Of a DNA stretch of 64,000 nt, positions 1 to 13,400 are shown one piece after another. The notes beneath the pieces are model-generated. The model was given only the letters and a program-made list of their open reading frames with translations, did not search any database and was not told the DNA's origin. The DNA is from Puffinus mauretanicus (lineage: Eukaryota; Chordata; Aves; Procellariiformes; Procellariidae). The stretch is taken from the NCBI GenBank assembly GCA_023333565.1, contig JAJKFH010003229.1, forward strand, positions 2,206,001 through 2,270,000, written 5' to 3'. Position 1 is the first letter of the stretch. Every line of letters starts with the position of its first letter. Both the position numbers and the translations under genes were made by a program.

Positions 1-3000
1 TTGGCTGAGCATCTTTTTCCTAAAAGACTTTGTAGGCAATTACACTGGAGCTAAGTATGGAAATACCCATAATAGCGGTTACAGCTGTGCAAGTCCATCT
101 GAATCCGGTTCACACGGAAATCTGCTGACTTTCTTACTGATGGCCTTCATTCACACGCTTCAAGGCAAAACTGAGTAAACGGTGACCTCTAGGTGAAGAG
201 TCACCTGGTCATGAGCATTGCCATGACGTCCTTTATGCATGATCCTGCAAGAGAATAAGAGGGTTGGAGTTCAAGAAAACGAGGGAGGGGGAAATCGGTG
301 AAAACACTAAAGATTTTTGATCAACTCCTAAGAAAATGGTTGAGCAGTCCTTGATCCCTGGGTTTGCATTTGAGATGTGCAGTGATACAGCTCATTGGGA
401 CATGCTGGAATTGACACCACCTCCTAATAGAAGTTAAGCTTCTCAAAATTGGTGAAGGTCATGCAGATTTTCCCAAGGAACTTCTGTTCTTTCTCAGGAA
501 AAGGAACATCCTTTCAACCCTGAGAGTCCTTGTTATGCTGTACCTACATACGACATCCTCTATTCATACAAAATCCCAGAGTGGGGAAAGGCTACACCTA
601 TACTAGGAAATTAAACCATGCCAGGACATATTCCTAGGCACTGGCAATGTGATCGTGTACTTAAACTACAAGAGCAGTCACTGGCTTTCGGCCTATGGCA
701 GCTAGCACTCTCCCAAATGACTCCTGGGCATGGCTCAGTCAGGGCACATGCAGCCACCCCGTTTTGAAGGCTCAAAGAGATTAGCTTTTTCCATCTCAGA
801 AAAGACAGGATGGAATAAAGTACATCAAGCTGAGGTTTGAGTAGCCACCTAAGAATTTCTTTATTCCCTTCTGCATTTTCATGTTTAGTTCAAATATCCC
901 CACGATTGTAAATCCAGTATTATTATCTTCATATAACAGATGGGAAATTGATAATCTAAAAGTCAAATTATCAGAAAGCATTTCAGCACTGAAATAGTCT
1001 TGTAAATCTAACAGACTTGCCAAAACTATACAGGAAGGAAACTGATGGAGAAGGTTATCAAACACAGATCTCCTGAGTCCTTTACTGGCACTATCGTCAA
1101 TGGGCCATCCTTCCTTCCCTTCAGTGGAACAGCCTATATGCTGTGTAGAAGTTTATAATATGCACAGACTCTGAGGTCACTATAAACAAATGAAATGAGA
1201 CAATTCTAGTTAAAAATATCAAGAGGTATGCTTTTGAAAAATATTATTTTTCTGTTTGATTATACTAATATATAACGGGAATCAGAACACAGGTTATTTA
1301 GACCAGTCTCCTAGGAATGGCAGTAAAGATATTTGTTTTAGTACAGCTAAAGCAAATAACAATAATAATTGAAGAAATACTTTGTTCATCTGTTGACATG
1401 TAATTAATTACTGTGCACAGCTCAGCAGGAGATGATGTTTGAAATATTGTCCCAGCACATACCAGATGTCCTACTTTCATATAATGGAAAAGAAAAATGC
1501 AGGTTTAGCAAAGTGTAATATCTCTCAGATTATCCCAGCTCTATAATAGACAAAGGTTAATGATGGATGCCTATAAAAACATGCAACAGACTATTCAGCA
1601 TTCCCAAACTTTCAGACAATGACAATTTATAATGAGTTAGAGAGACCACATAGAACATGAGATTTTTTTTCCTTAACTGAACACTAATCTCCTGGCTTTG
1701 GAGATCTGGATCTCTCTCTCTAAGGAAATCTGTATTGGCATCAAAAGGAGGAATTAATGGGGTAATATAAATTTGCTATCAACTGCATTTATATATGGAG
1801 CTGTACAAAAGCAGACCCCTATGCAATACTTACACCTAGCAGTGGACTTGCAGAACCGCAAGCTGAGCTTCACTCAGCTTTGGGATCACATAAGGTACTG
1901 CATTTTAAGTTTAGTTGTTTCTTTACCAAGTTAGGAACGTTAAAAAAGCTATCCTTTGTATAATAATGTATAGAGCCAGTACATCTCAGGATTCAGTGTT
2001 TACAATCCTAATTTTGCATATATCAGGGAAAATGTCTAGGCAAGTCCCAGTATATATGACAATTTCGTGGTAAATTGTTATTGAAACTGCTGAGGAGCAG
2101 TGCTAGGACCATGCCTACCCATCAAGATTGCTACATCCCAATGAAATGGTTTAATCCCATGGCTACCTATCTTTCCCGATAGCTTTAGCTTTGAATCTTA
2201 ATAATTTCAGATTATAATTCAGTATCTCTGCAGAGGTGACAGAGTACACTTGTTGAAAATTGTGCATAACAACAGATATGTAGCAGGCATGTTGAGCTTT
2301 AATTAGTTAATAGACAGATCTGCCAGATTTACCAGGCATGTGTGTTTACTTCTGAACAGCAGAGACAACTTAAAGAAATTTTACGCCTTTCCAAAAGACT
2401 GAAAAATGTAAATTCAAAGTGAAGAACCAACAAGGCCACTTAACACTTCATTTGATCAAAAGAAATTGGTGCCAGACAGTTCAACGCAGACACAGATATG
2501 CATGAAAATCACTCCCTTCATGACAAGACTAACATTAACTACAAGACATAATGCATAAACTCGAACACACAAGTAATTTGTTTCCTAAAAATATGCAAAA
2601 AGAAAAGTTGTGCTCCTATTCAAGCACAGTATATTGTTTTGTGAATGAGACAAAGTGGTTTCTATAGGGAGAGAGGCTAGAGAAGAAGGGAGAGGAAGAT
2701 ATTTTTCTTAATTTCCCCTCTCAATTCCCCCCCCCCCCCAGTTTTACTAGTGCTACCTTTCCAATCTCAGAAGCATGTGCTCTGAGAGTTCCTCTCTCCC
2801 TCCTCCCCAACACAGAAGTAAAATATGTATTTAAATTGAGAATAAAATTCCTATGGATTTCAGAGGATGCTGACTCTAAGTTAACAGCTGGTGAATAATA
2901 TCATGGCTATAACATCTTCATAATGATAACTGCTTTATAAGCTGAAAGTCTCAAAGTTACAGTTAATTTTTATAGTTTATTACTTGATTAATCCTCTAGC

Positions 3001-4674
3001 ATTCTTATCAGATGATCTATCTATTTTCTATCAGAGCACGTTGTATTTCAGTATCTAAGCCTTTATTATCCAAGTTTCTGCACTGCTTAAAATTTAGTCA
3101 TATCAGTACAAGACAGTTGTGGAATTTTACTTTATATCATTCAAAGTTGAGTTCTCCCTACACTTCTGGTGCTCTAGTCTCTCGTTTCACAATTGTAACA
3201 CCCTGTGATTCTCCTGGTAGTTTATTGATTCTGCTGTTTCTGGGGATAGTTTCATTGGGATAAAAGACTCCTCTAAATTAATATTTAAAATAGGATTGAC
3301 TATTTTTATGATACTCCAACCAATTTTGGAGTGTTTAACCAGTTAATTTTAATAGCTCTTTCTTAATTGCATTTTTCATTATTCCTGCTGTCTTCCTAGT
3401 ATAATATTATTTATGTTAAGCAATATTTACTTAAACTACTGTCATTAGATAGCTTGTAAACATGGACAGAACGTTTGTTATTCATCTCACTTGAATTTAA
3501 AAAATAAGGGCTTATATAAAATGGGGACTTATATATTAGATGAATCCAGGAACCTCTTCCAAGAGCTCTATGGACAAACAGATTTATAAGGTGAAAACTG
3601 GAAAGTACAATGCACCTCTTGCAGCCAAAAATTCTATCTCAAACCAGATGGGTGCAGGAACCACATTCATAAGCCAATAATCTTTTTATTGCCATAGTTA
3701 AGACTTGTGTCTCCCCAATTTGCAGTTGAGAGCTAGTTTGCTGGGCTACAGAATTGCAATGGTCTCTTTTGGTCCCCTCCCACTTATGTTTGATTTTAGA
3801 TGCCCTTGTGGTTCCATCACCGCTATTATATCCAACTGTTTGTACTATTATTTTGGTTTCTGCTGTAGCTGTGACTTACTACTCCTGGCTGCAAGCCATG
3901 AAGTGATGGAAAATGCAGAGGTGGCACCTTTTGATGTTACTTGTATTGTTGAATAGACTTCCTGTAGGCCAGACACAGACTTGGGAGCTGATAGCAGCAA
4001 TTGTTTTTTTAAAGAAAATGCTGTGTTAATATTGTTGTCTTAAAAATTTTCCCTATTGTCATCCATACAAAGTTTGACATTTGTATATGTAAATTTATGG
4101 ATATAATACACTTGTCAGTTTGTACCTTTAGTATACATGAATTCTGACTAAATGATAACTCTATTCCCTTTTTTTTCAAACTTCCATACACGTTCAAAGA
4201 CTCAGCTGTAGATGATTATTATTTCCAGTCTGCTATTTTTATGGCTAAACTGATCCCCCTCAATGGACAAATCAATATAACCATAAAAACAAAAGACTAA
4301 ATTTGAAGATTCAATAGCAATTGAATTAGACTTTTGAATACTGAAAGAATTATTAACTGATTTGTAGTGTCTTCAAATGTACAGATCACAAAATCAAAAC
4401 CTTATGATTTCACTCATAGCTTTGCATTCCTATTAATAGGTATTCATATTACATGTCCTGGGACGCACAGCAATGCTTATTGAAGTCTGAATGACACAGC
4501 CTTTCTGAAACATCAGGGCACTAATTCAGGAACATGCTATTGAAAATCTTGACCTAGATTTCATGTACAAAATTCAGTTTTGTTTTATGCCTCTTATCCA
4601 TTTTCTTTTGAACTGGTATTTAGTAAACATATTAGCCTCTTTTGAAGGCTTTTCAGTTTTTCTTCCTTGCTTTT
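1..4674. other. Unique AT-rich non-coding DNA
   Basis: No open frame here exceeds about 90 codons, and none has a recognisable domain or convincing flanking splice sites. I see no interspersed repeat. The only simple-sequence feature that stands out is a 13-base C run at 2727-2739. The stretch reads as ordinary intergenic or intronic sequence. Confidence 0.6.
2727..2739. repeat. Poly-C tract (13 C)
   Basis: An uninterrupted run of 13 C lies in a pyrimidine-rich stretch. It is a mononucleotide repeat that is probably length-variable. No adjoining element explains it. Confidence 0.9.
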
Positions 4675-5195
4675 ACAGAATTGCAGAAGGGTTGAGGTTG
4701 AAAGGCACCTCTGGAGGTCATCTTGTCCCACCACCCTGCTCAAGCAGGGTCAGCCAGAGCAGGTTGCCCAGGGCCGTGTCCAGTTTGGTTTTGAATATCT
4801 CCATGAATGCAGACTCCACTATCTCTCTGGGCAACCCCTTCCAGTGTTTGTCCACCCTCACAGTAAAAAGGTGTTTGTTTGTCTTCAGAGGGAATTTTGT
4901 GTGCTTTAATAGGTATCCATTGCCTCTTGTCCTGTCTCTGGCACTACTGAGAAGTCTGACTCCCTCATCTTCATTCCCTACCACCAAGTGTTTATACACA
5001 TGCATAATATCCCCCTGAGCCTTCTCTGCTCCAGGCTGAACACTTGCAGCTCTCACAGCTTCTCCTCTTAAGAAAGATGCTCCACTCCCTTAATCATCTT
5101 TGTGGCTTTTTGCTAGGCTTGCTCCATTAAGTCCACGTCTTTATTGTCCTGGGGAGCCCAGAACTGAACACAGCACGCCAGATGAGTCATACCCT
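4675..5195 (-). mobile_element. CR1 LINE 3' fragment (old copy)
   Basis: Read on the minus strand, this is the end of ORF2 and the 3' region of a CR1 retrotransposon. The plus-strand landmarks are the family's usual ones: a GGTTGAGGTTG start near 4691, a CCCTGC...GCAGGG stem near 4733-4748, then the blocks matching 'CTCTGGGCAACCCCTTCCAGTG' and 'TGAACACAGCACGCCAG'-type sequence in order. The octamer tail is degraded, the 5' end is cut near 5195, and the sequence is visibly more diverged than the two other copies. A 112-codon minus-strand frame (4718-5056) and a 151-codon plus-strand frame (4563-5018) cross it; neither shows an RT motif. CR1 elements move by target-primed reverse transcription and are usually 5'-truncated. 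This copy is inert. Boundaries are approximate to about 10 bases. Confidence 0.9.
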
Positions 5196-5827
5196 ACGTG
5201 ACATTTTACTGTAGTTTACCAAAGCTCTGCACTGGGAGAAACGTAATTCTTTTCACCATGAAAATAATACTGTTGACAGCAGTTCCTGTTTCTGATAAGG
5301 TTATTGCTATTTGTATACCTGTGGAACCAATGGTCTTGACTGGATCACTGATGCTCAAAGGGAGAATCACAAAAATTAATTTAGTACATACACATTCTTA
5401 TTCCTTTCTTCATCAGGATCCCGATGTTCAGTTCTCAACTTGCAAGTGTAGGCAAAATATGCTTTTATCTATAGAAAAATAGGGTGTAGTCTGGAGAAGC
5501 TGAATAATTCGCTGATGATCAGTCTTGGCTACAATGATGAATATTTATCATTTTCCTTTAATAACTGTGTTTAAAGAATCTCCTCTTGCTTTTGATGATA
5601 TATATCTAAAAAGAACTCAACTGCTTTCACTTCTCTTATTAATGATGGACAACAATTGTTTGAAATATTTTTCTACTGCTTCCCAGAGTTTTACTCTGTT
5701 CTGAGATTACAGGCACCCTGTTCATACACCTCCAACAAAATTCCCCTTTTCTCAATGGGAGTTTTCGCATGACTAAAATAAATACTAGTGAATCAGAGTT
5801 CTTTACATCAGTCTGTACAGTTTCTGG

Positions 5828-5845
5828 TATATACATATATATATA
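5828..5845. repeat. Short AT dinucleotide repeat
   Basis: The tract is alternating TA with one C interruption. It is a short simple repeat with no other feature attached. Confidence 0.7.
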
Positions 5846-7597
5846 GGAAGCATTTTAATTATATAGATGCTGAAGTTTAAGTCATGCCTTTCCGGAATTC
5901 ATTTCTTTCTACAGAAAGAAAAACATTCCATATTGCCATCAAGGCTAGATAATTGGAGGTTTTCCACTAAAGAACTCAAACATGAACTCTGTAGAATATT
6001 AGGACTGGTTTTGACAGTGCATGTGTCTCCTATGCCACTTTAAAATCCTCACCTATGTATAGTTCCCTCACAGCGTCTGCATTCCAAATCCAGAACTGAA
6101 ACTCCTGTTTCCTAGCTGACCTGATATCTCATTTTCTTCTCCCTCTTGGTAACAAGTTCAGCAGAAACAATCATTTTTCCAAAACGTAAATACAGGAGCA
6201 AAACAAGAAAGATCTCTGGCCATCATATATTTCCAAAATTTTATCCTTTTAGCTACTGGCAAACAGAGGACATTCTGTAAAGACATGTTTCAGTACTTCA
6301 GCCTCTCCAGGAGCTGTTTTGAAAAGTTTCCAGAAAACCAGTCAGAGCAACGCTAGCATACAGGTAGGCCTCGCGTGCTCTCATATGTATTGTAAACATG
6401 ATTACACAGATTAAGGACATATTGCTTTATTATCTTTTTAAAATTATACATTTATAAACTTCAGAAAAGCTCTTTGAATTTCTCATGGGAAATAGTTGCT
6501 CTTTTGGAGTCTGCATGGTTGTAGAGCTCATTACCACTTAGTATTAATGAAGGAGCTCTGCTTCAATTTTTAGTTAGGGTTTGTTTTGTTTGGTTTGGTT
6601 TTTACACTAAAAAGATGTGCAACTCCTAATTATAAGCACTCTGGCCCTTATTCAAGGAAGTCCTTAAACATCTACTTTGTTTTAAGTAGGTACTTACAGG
6701 CTTTTTCAAATAGGACACTTTCCTAAATTATTAAACATATGCCAAAATAAAGTTAGTCATTTGTAAACGAGAATAATGTATTTGGTTTAACTTTTCAGTA
6801 GAGTGCATGGAATGAATAGAACACTTTTCTTTTTTTGGCACGCAAAGACCAACTCAAGTTCCACAGCTAAACACCTGAGGACAGAACTGTTTTGTTTTTT
6901 CCATCAGACACTTTTCCCAAGGGATTTTTCTGGACATTCCTCATCTCCTACTTTGTTACCCCAATATAGCTACAGTCAAAACTTCCTATAGACTGATTGA
7001 CTTGTTCCCCCAAATATGCGTTCTCTCATGCCACTGTGAATCCAAAGCCATGTTAGGCATGGTTTTTAGCTGCATATCCAAAACTGTAAGTATGAAGTGA
7101 GGAGAGGATGATGAAAGAGCTAGATTTTGATAAAGGGGAATGATGATTGTTATTCTTAGTCTTCACAGGCTAGTTTTTCCAGATTCCACCAGGGAGCACT
7201 GAGCGCCTGCCAGGGCTGATCAGATCCTATTAGGCTGACACTGGATATCTCTGCAATTCTATGCTAGCTAGACTTCTTACTTAAAGCTCTTTAATGATTT
7301 CAGGGTAGGAATGGAACAGTATGAAGAATTCAATCTCCATATATCTTTTACCTCGTTCTTTGCAATCATGGAAATTTTGGTTCTAGTGGCTGCGGTGAAG
7401 GCAACATTTCATTTGTGATCTTTCTTTAAACTATACATCAGTAATATGCTCAGTAAAATGCTTTCAGATCCGCTTTGCCTATTCTTGACTGGTGGCAGCC
7501 CACAAATAATAGAAATCTATATGCATCCATAAAACTCTATGCAGCAATTCTACAGGCAAGTATTGAATCAGTAATCAGTCTTACTTCCAACACAGTT

Positions 7598-7615
7598 AAA
7601 AAAAAAAAAAAAAAA
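7598..7615. repeat. Poly-A tract (18 A)
   Basis: Eighteen consecutive A are followed by a GAAAG-type purine stretch. I looked for a retroposed gene or SINE body immediately 5' of it and saw none, so it is called a simple repeat and not a retroposon tail. Confidence 0.85.
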
Positions 7616-8004
7616 GAAAGAAGAGTGTCCTATTAACCTCAGTGGCCATGACTGGAAGTTACTTGTTTGGTTGTGTGAATGAAATAAAAATTAAAAAGAT
7701 GCTGCACAATAATACCACTAAATATACAGCTAGCTTTAATCACTGCTCTGATTAAAGGTGGCCTAGCTCAAAGAACCAACACTACTCTTGAACTGTTCAT
7801 CTACAGAAGTTACTCTGAGCTAGAATTCAGTAATCATCTAATCAGAGTGGCTATAAAACTACATTTCAAAACAATAGCATATATCAGTCTTCAAGTGTTG
7901 TATGTATTAATGATTAAGAAGTTTAATGACTTTCCACTCCAATTTTTATCCCCTTAACTAGCCATAATTTTTGTCTTTTAATATCCATACAGTACATCAT
8001 CTTT

Positions 8005-8018
8005 AAAAAAAAAAAAAA
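8005..8018. repeat. Poly-A tract (14 A)
   Basis: This is an uninterrupted run of 14 A in AT-rich DNA. No retroposon body is visible upstream of it. Confidence 0.85.
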
Positions 8019-8305
8019 TTGAAAACAAGATGTGAAAATAAAAGAGGGAAGAAAAAAATCCCTTCAGATTACAAACTTTTGCAAAAGCAAAATACAGAAA
8101 AATCGTACCAATGAAATTTAGCCATAATTCCTTACTAATTCTTCATCATTATTATTAACCATATGATTTCTCTTCAGACTGTCTTAGTTTACAAAATAGT
8201 AAATTTATTTTCCAATAGTTTAATGAATTTTTACAATTTAAAATCCTTCTCTTTTAGGAAGATTTAGTCCATGATGAGCCTTAACTGCCATGAACAAAGA
8301 AAAGC

Positions 8306-8350
8306 TTTATTTGTGATATCTTAGAAAAATTTATTTGTGATATCTTAGAA
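8306..8350. repeat. 21-bp direct duplication beside a CR1 tail
   Basis: Two identical 21-base copies occupy 8306-8326 and 8330-8350, separated by three bases (period 24). The second copy runs directly into the CR1 3' tail. It could be a small local duplication or a by-product of the CR1 insertion; CR1 normally leaves no clear target-site duplication. Confidence 0.9.
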
Positions 8351-10410
8351 TTATAAAATCATAGAATAGTTTGGATTGGAAAGGTCCTTTAAAGGTCATC
8401 TAGTTCCAACCCCCCTGCCATGGGCAGGGACATCTTCAAATAGATCTGGTTGCTCAGAGCCCCGTCCAACCTGACCTTGAATGTTTCCAGGGATGGGGCA
8501 TCCACAACTTCTCTGGGCAACCTGTTCCAGTGTTTCACCACCCTCACGGTAAAAAATTTCTTCCTTATAGCTAGTCTAAATCTACCCTCTTTTACTTTAA
8601 AACCATTCCCCCTTGTCCTGTCGCAACAGGCCCTGCTAAAGATTACCCCATCTTTCTTATAAGCCCCCTTTAAGTACTGAAAGGCTGCAATAAGGTCTCC
8701 TCAAAGCCTTCTCTTTTCCAGGCTGAACAACCCCAACTCTCTCAGACTTTCTTCATAGGAGAGGTTTTCCACCCCCCTCAACCTTTTCGTGGCCCTCCTC
8801 TGGACCCGCTCCAACAAGTCCATGTGCTGAGGGTTCCAGAGCTGGAGGCAGTACTGCAGGTGGGGTCTCACCAGAGCAGAGCAGAGGGGCAGAATCACCT
8901 CCCTAGACCTGCTGGCCATGTTTCTTTTGATGCAGCCCAGGATATGGCTGGCCTTCTGAGCTGTGAGCGCACATTGCTGGTTCATGTCCAGCTTTTCATT
9001 CACCAGTACCCCCAAGTCCTTCTCGGCAGGGCTGCTTTCAATCCCTTCATCCCCCAGCCTGTATGGATATCAGGGATTGCCCTGACCCAGGTGCAGGACC
9101 TTGCCCTTGGCCTTGTTGAACCTCATGAGGTTCGCATGGGCCCACTTCTCGAGCTTGTCCAGGTCCCTCTGGATGGCATCCCATCTCTCAGGCGTGTCAG
9201 CTGCACCACTCAGCTTGGTGTCACCTGCAAACTTGCTGAGGGTGCACCTGATCCCACTGTCTATGTCATTGATGAAGATATTAAACAGTACCAGTTGTCA
9301 CCGATCTCCATCTGGACATTGAGCCATTGACCACTACCCTCTGGATGTGTCCATCCAACCAATTCCTCACCCACTGGAGAGTCCACCCATCAAAGCTGTC
9401 CAGTTTAGATGGAAGTCCAGTTCAGAGAGAAGGATGTTGTGGGGGACCATGTCAAAGGCCTTACAGGGGTCCAGGTAGATGTCATCGGCAGCCCTTCCCA
9501 TGTCCACTGATGTAGTCACTCCATCCTAGAAGGCCACTAAGTCGGTCAGGCAGGAGTTGCCCTTGGCCCATGCTGGTTGTCTCGAATAACCTCCCTGTCC
9601 TCCATATGCCTTAGCATAGCTTTCAGGAGGATCTGTTCCATGATCTTCCCAGGCACAGAGGTGAGACTGACTGGCCTGTAGTTCCCCGGGTCTTCCTTTT
9701 TTCCCTTTTTAAAAATGGGGGTTATGTTTCCCCTTTTCCAGTCAGTGGGAACTTCACCAGACTGCCACGACTTCTCAAATACGATGGATAGTGGCTTAGC
9801 AACTTCATCTGCCAGTTCCTTCATGACCCGCGGATGGATCTCTCCAGGTCCCATGGACTTGTGTACCTTCAGGTTCCTTAGATCGTCTCGAACTTGATCT
9901 TCTCCTACAGTAGGTGGCTCTTCATTCTCCCAGTCCCTGCCTTTGCCTTCTGCGGCTTGGGCGGTGAGGCTCAAGCACTTGCCGGTGAAGACCGAGGCAA
10001 AAAAGTCATTAAGCACCTCAGCCTTCTCCATATCCCAGGTAACCAGGTCTCCCATTTCATTCCGGAGAGGGCCCACATTTTCCCTAGTCTTGCTTTTATC
10101 CCCGACGTACCTATAGAAGCTTTTCTTGTTGCCCTGACGTCCCTGGTCAGATTTAATTCTATCAGGGCTTTAGCTTTCCTAACCTGATCCCTGGCTGCTC
10201 GGACAAGTTCTCTGTATTCCTCCCAGGCTACCTGTCCTTGCTTCCACCCTCTGTAGGCTTCCTTTTTGTGTTTGAGTTTGTCCAGGAGCTCCTTGTTCAT
10301 CCATGCAGGCCCCCTGGCGTTTTTGTCCAATTTCCTCTTTGTTGGGATGCGTCACTCCTGAGCTTGGAGGAGGTGATCCTTGAATATTAACCAGCTTTCT
10401 TGCGCCCTTA
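8343..10410 (-). mobile_element. CR1 LINE, 5'-truncated, about 2.07 kb
   Basis: This is the longest CR1 copy in the window, lying in minus orientation. The plus strand begins with a degraded octamer tail (ATCATAGAAT near 8359) and the usual 3' block, including the CCTGCCATGGGCAGG palindrome near 8414-8429. Moving upstream in the element it passes through the ORF2 C-terminus and the reverse transcriptase, then into the linker between endonuclease and RT. It breaks off near 10410, so ORF1 and the endonuclease are missing. The element would have inserted by target-primed reverse transcription and stopped early, which is typical of CR1. Several disablements (see the pseudogene entry) show that it is dead. 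The 5' boundary is approximate. Confidence 0.97.
8700..10330 (-). pseudogene. CR1 ORF2 (reverse transcriptase) remnant
   Basis: Three minus-strand blocks line up in order with CR1 ORF2. Block one starts at 10330 ([20 protein letters not shown], the linker before RT). Block two (9546-10076) carries the N-terminal RT signature NYRPVSLT at its residues 132-139. Block three (8701-9015) is the C-terminal region with [12 protein letters not shown] and [13 protein letters not shown] frameshift of about one base near 10131-10134 joins blocks one and two out of frame. A second frameshift lies near 9565-9570, where the segment after DNQHG is shortened. About 30 bases are missing near 9290-9297, removing the VPQGS box. 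The catalytic FADD motif reads FAGD at 9220-9231. Stops follow NP near 9087 and at 8701-8703. The product would be an inactive reverse transcriptase. Confidence 0.93.
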
Positions 10411-13400
10411 GCAATCTTCTTTCAAAGTATTTACCAGAGCACAATTTCAACATCTCACAAAAAAGAAACTCAAGCTAAAATGAGATTTTGCATAAGGTTT
10501 TCATCTTCCTTCTCAGCCACCATCTACTGAGCTAAGTCACATTCTTGCTGTGAGGTTTATGTTCATAGGCTTTTGCAAAGAAGACGTGACTGACTTCAAG
10601 GCAGCAAGAGAAGCAAATGCTATCCAAATAGCTTTATTTGTTGGACATAAAGAGAAGGGAACTGCATGCATCATTCAAAAAATATGTTTTAATAATCTCA
10701 TGAGACCTTTTAAATTACAGTTAATAAATGCTCCAAATTCTGCCCTGCTTCAGTAAAAACCTATGGCAGTTCTACACAGAAAATGTCTATATGGAAAGTA
10801 CATGTCTTTTCTATTTTGATTCCCGCATGATCCATCCATCATTTGTTTTAGAAAAGTATGTGAGAAAAAAAACACCTATATATTTTTGTATGGACATGCA
10901 TAGCTTTGTTGTCCTCTGAGTAGGGTAAAAGATTTCAAATTGTGAAATTTGCCACATGCAAATACCTAAAAAAAATTGTCTTGATTTTTATTTTTCGTGA
11001 TGAATTTTATTATTTCCTGATAGTTTCAAAATTCTTGCATGGCATTAGGCCCTTCCCTTCATTTTATAAAAAGATTCTAGTGCTGAATGCATGAGGTAGA
11101 GAAGTGGCCGGCAAAAATGTGTGCTAGGAAAATGGAGAAGAGAGGTGATGTCTGTTAGCTTTTGCCATTTCCGGGTTGTCCTTATCATGGCACAATAAAA
11201 TCTCAAAGATTATATATTTGAAGAACTATAAGAATTTGGAAACATCATTAGAATACAACATCCATTAAAAGAAATGAGATATTCAGAACAAGAAGTCAAA
11301 AACCCCTGAATTCTGTTAAACTGAAAACTGCTGAATTCTGAAATCTTAAATTCTGTCCTAATACTTTTATATACAGCAATGAAAGTACTTGTAATAAAAT
11401 CCATGCCTGGACAGATGAGTTTTACTCCATTTAATAATTTTCATTTTGATGTTTTTAGTGAAACACTGAGATGTATCAAGAATGCATCATACTGTGATAA
11501 GGAAGAATTAGCAAAATACATTAGAAAAGTAGGAACATCCAGTAGGAAAATTCCCTTGAATGCAACCTTGAATAGGAAAGAAATTTACTTTGCAGCCATT
11601 CAGCTTAACCCTGATTTTTACATGCCGCAGTCTTTTTTGTCTTAGAAACCATCCTCACATCATCTTTGGAAAACTGGAAAACACCAACAGAAAAGACAGA
11701 TCATATTAATGCAATTTCCAAATTCAGCTCTTTGCAACCATGTGTGGCCATTACCTCACGATGGCAGCCTGAGAGGAAGGAGTTGCATTCAGGCTCCTGG
11801 TACTCCCTAAGAAGAAGAAATAGGGCCAGCTCACTAAGCTCCTCATGCAGCAAAGACCATAACCGTTTCCCTAAGAAAGCCATAAAATGCAGTTACTCTC
11901 TGATAGTAAGACTACATATGTATGCTGGAATTAGGAGATGGACTTACTGATCATGAGTGGCTCACCTCACGTGGGAGCAGCACCATCCAGCAAGCCTTCC
12001 CCATCCGGGAACACCTCGAGGTAGCAAAGTCCCTGCCCCTGTGATACTCCCGAGGTCGATGGGCACCAGTCCTTCACAGCTTCCGAGGCCTGTGTTCAGC
12101 TTCCAGCTACTCTTCCACCCTCCACTAATGCCCAGCATCTCCTGGCTTGGATGATGTTTGTTTAGGGGGAGCCGCCCTTGTTTCTTCCTGCTTTTTCCTT
12201 CCCCATGATGTCGTTGATGTCAGCTGTTTCTTCCCAGGTGGGACTCATGAACCCTGTGACACTGGCATTGCTAAACTAGACCCTGAAGTTGTGCACAGTA
12301 TGCTACTAAAAAGATGGAGGATGGTTTCACATTTGTATCTGCTTCAGTGGTTGAATATGATCAAAGGCTCAGAAAGGCCCTACTCTTTACCTCTGCTAAA
12401 CTTGGCATATAAGAGACCACCTCCAAAGACCAGACCAGCTGAGGATTATTAAACTGTATGTGATCCCTGTATCATGACTGCCCTGACATACACATGTCAG
12501 AGGAACAACCGACGTTAGAATAAAAGCTGTCCGTATCGTGGCTGAAGTAATCCGTAACTGTGGAAGAGGTAAGAACAGAGCAGGGGAAGGGAAATAGTTG
12601 TTAGATACCACCTCTGAAAGGTCAGGATCCCAACAGGACAGAACTGGGAATAAAGCACTTTTAGCTTTCTGCAGCATCGTCCTACTGCACTTTGCTGTTG
12701 TGTTTGCTGGGGAAAGAAGACAGAGCATTAAGTGCCTGGGGAGAGAGGCACAGCGGAGTATGGAAAAGAAGTACACGAGTGCTGTAGATCACAATGTACA
12801 CAGCAAATAAAGCAAAGAAACCATTTAAAACACATCTTAATTGGGAAACTAAGAGACTGCAATAACTCTGGAGAAGTTCTGATTACATTGTTGCTTGAAA
12901 TTTATTCTTAGGTGTTTTTTCAAGATAATTTATGCTACAAAGAACAGCTGTGCACTAGAAAAGAAAATGAACTGACAATTGCTTCCTTTTCTAACACTGG
13001 TATGGACACAGTTTTTCCCAGTTCATAACAGTTAATACAGCTGTTCATACAGCTTCTCTTCACATTTGTTAAACGTTGGAAACTTCTTCAGCCTTCTCAC
13101 AGTTTAGGTAGCACACTATTAATCTTGCTAATGCTGATATTGCGATTACAAATGCACCTGATTATCAGAAACTTCTTTTTTGTGGGCAATTCAGATTGTC
13201 TAAATCTCACTCTGGAAGCTCTCAAGCAGGAACTATATATTATCTCTTTGTATGCTTGTAACTTGTTTCCCCAAGACCGTGAGAATTCACACACAGACTT
13301 CAATAACTAGCTGCATGCAAGAGCCTTCTTAGTTCCCACATGTCCCTACAGGACACATCTTTCTATAATTGTGATGCCAGCTCTCCATGTAGGTAACATG

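Larger units (their letters stand above)
5196..8305. other. Unique non-coding DNA with A/T tracts
   Basis: The interval holds an alternating AT microsatellite near 5828-5845 and A runs at 7598-7615 and 8005-8018, but no exon, RNA gene or transposon that I can recognise. No open frame exceeds about 65 codons. Confidence 0.6.

Noticed and set aside
4733..4748. CCCTGC...GCAGGG inverted repeat
   Set aside because: It is a normal feature of the CR1 3' region and not an independent terminator or RNA.
4563..5018. 151-codon plus-strand open frame
   Set aside because: It overlaps the old CR1 3' fragment in the antisense direction.
7598..7615. Poly-A run as the tail of a retroposed gene
   Set aside because: The sequence upstream shows no open frame, gene body or target-site duplication.
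8824..9330. 168-codon plus-strand open frame
   Set aside because: It is the antisense shadow of CR1 ORF2; the minus-strand reading matches known reverse-transcriptase motifs.
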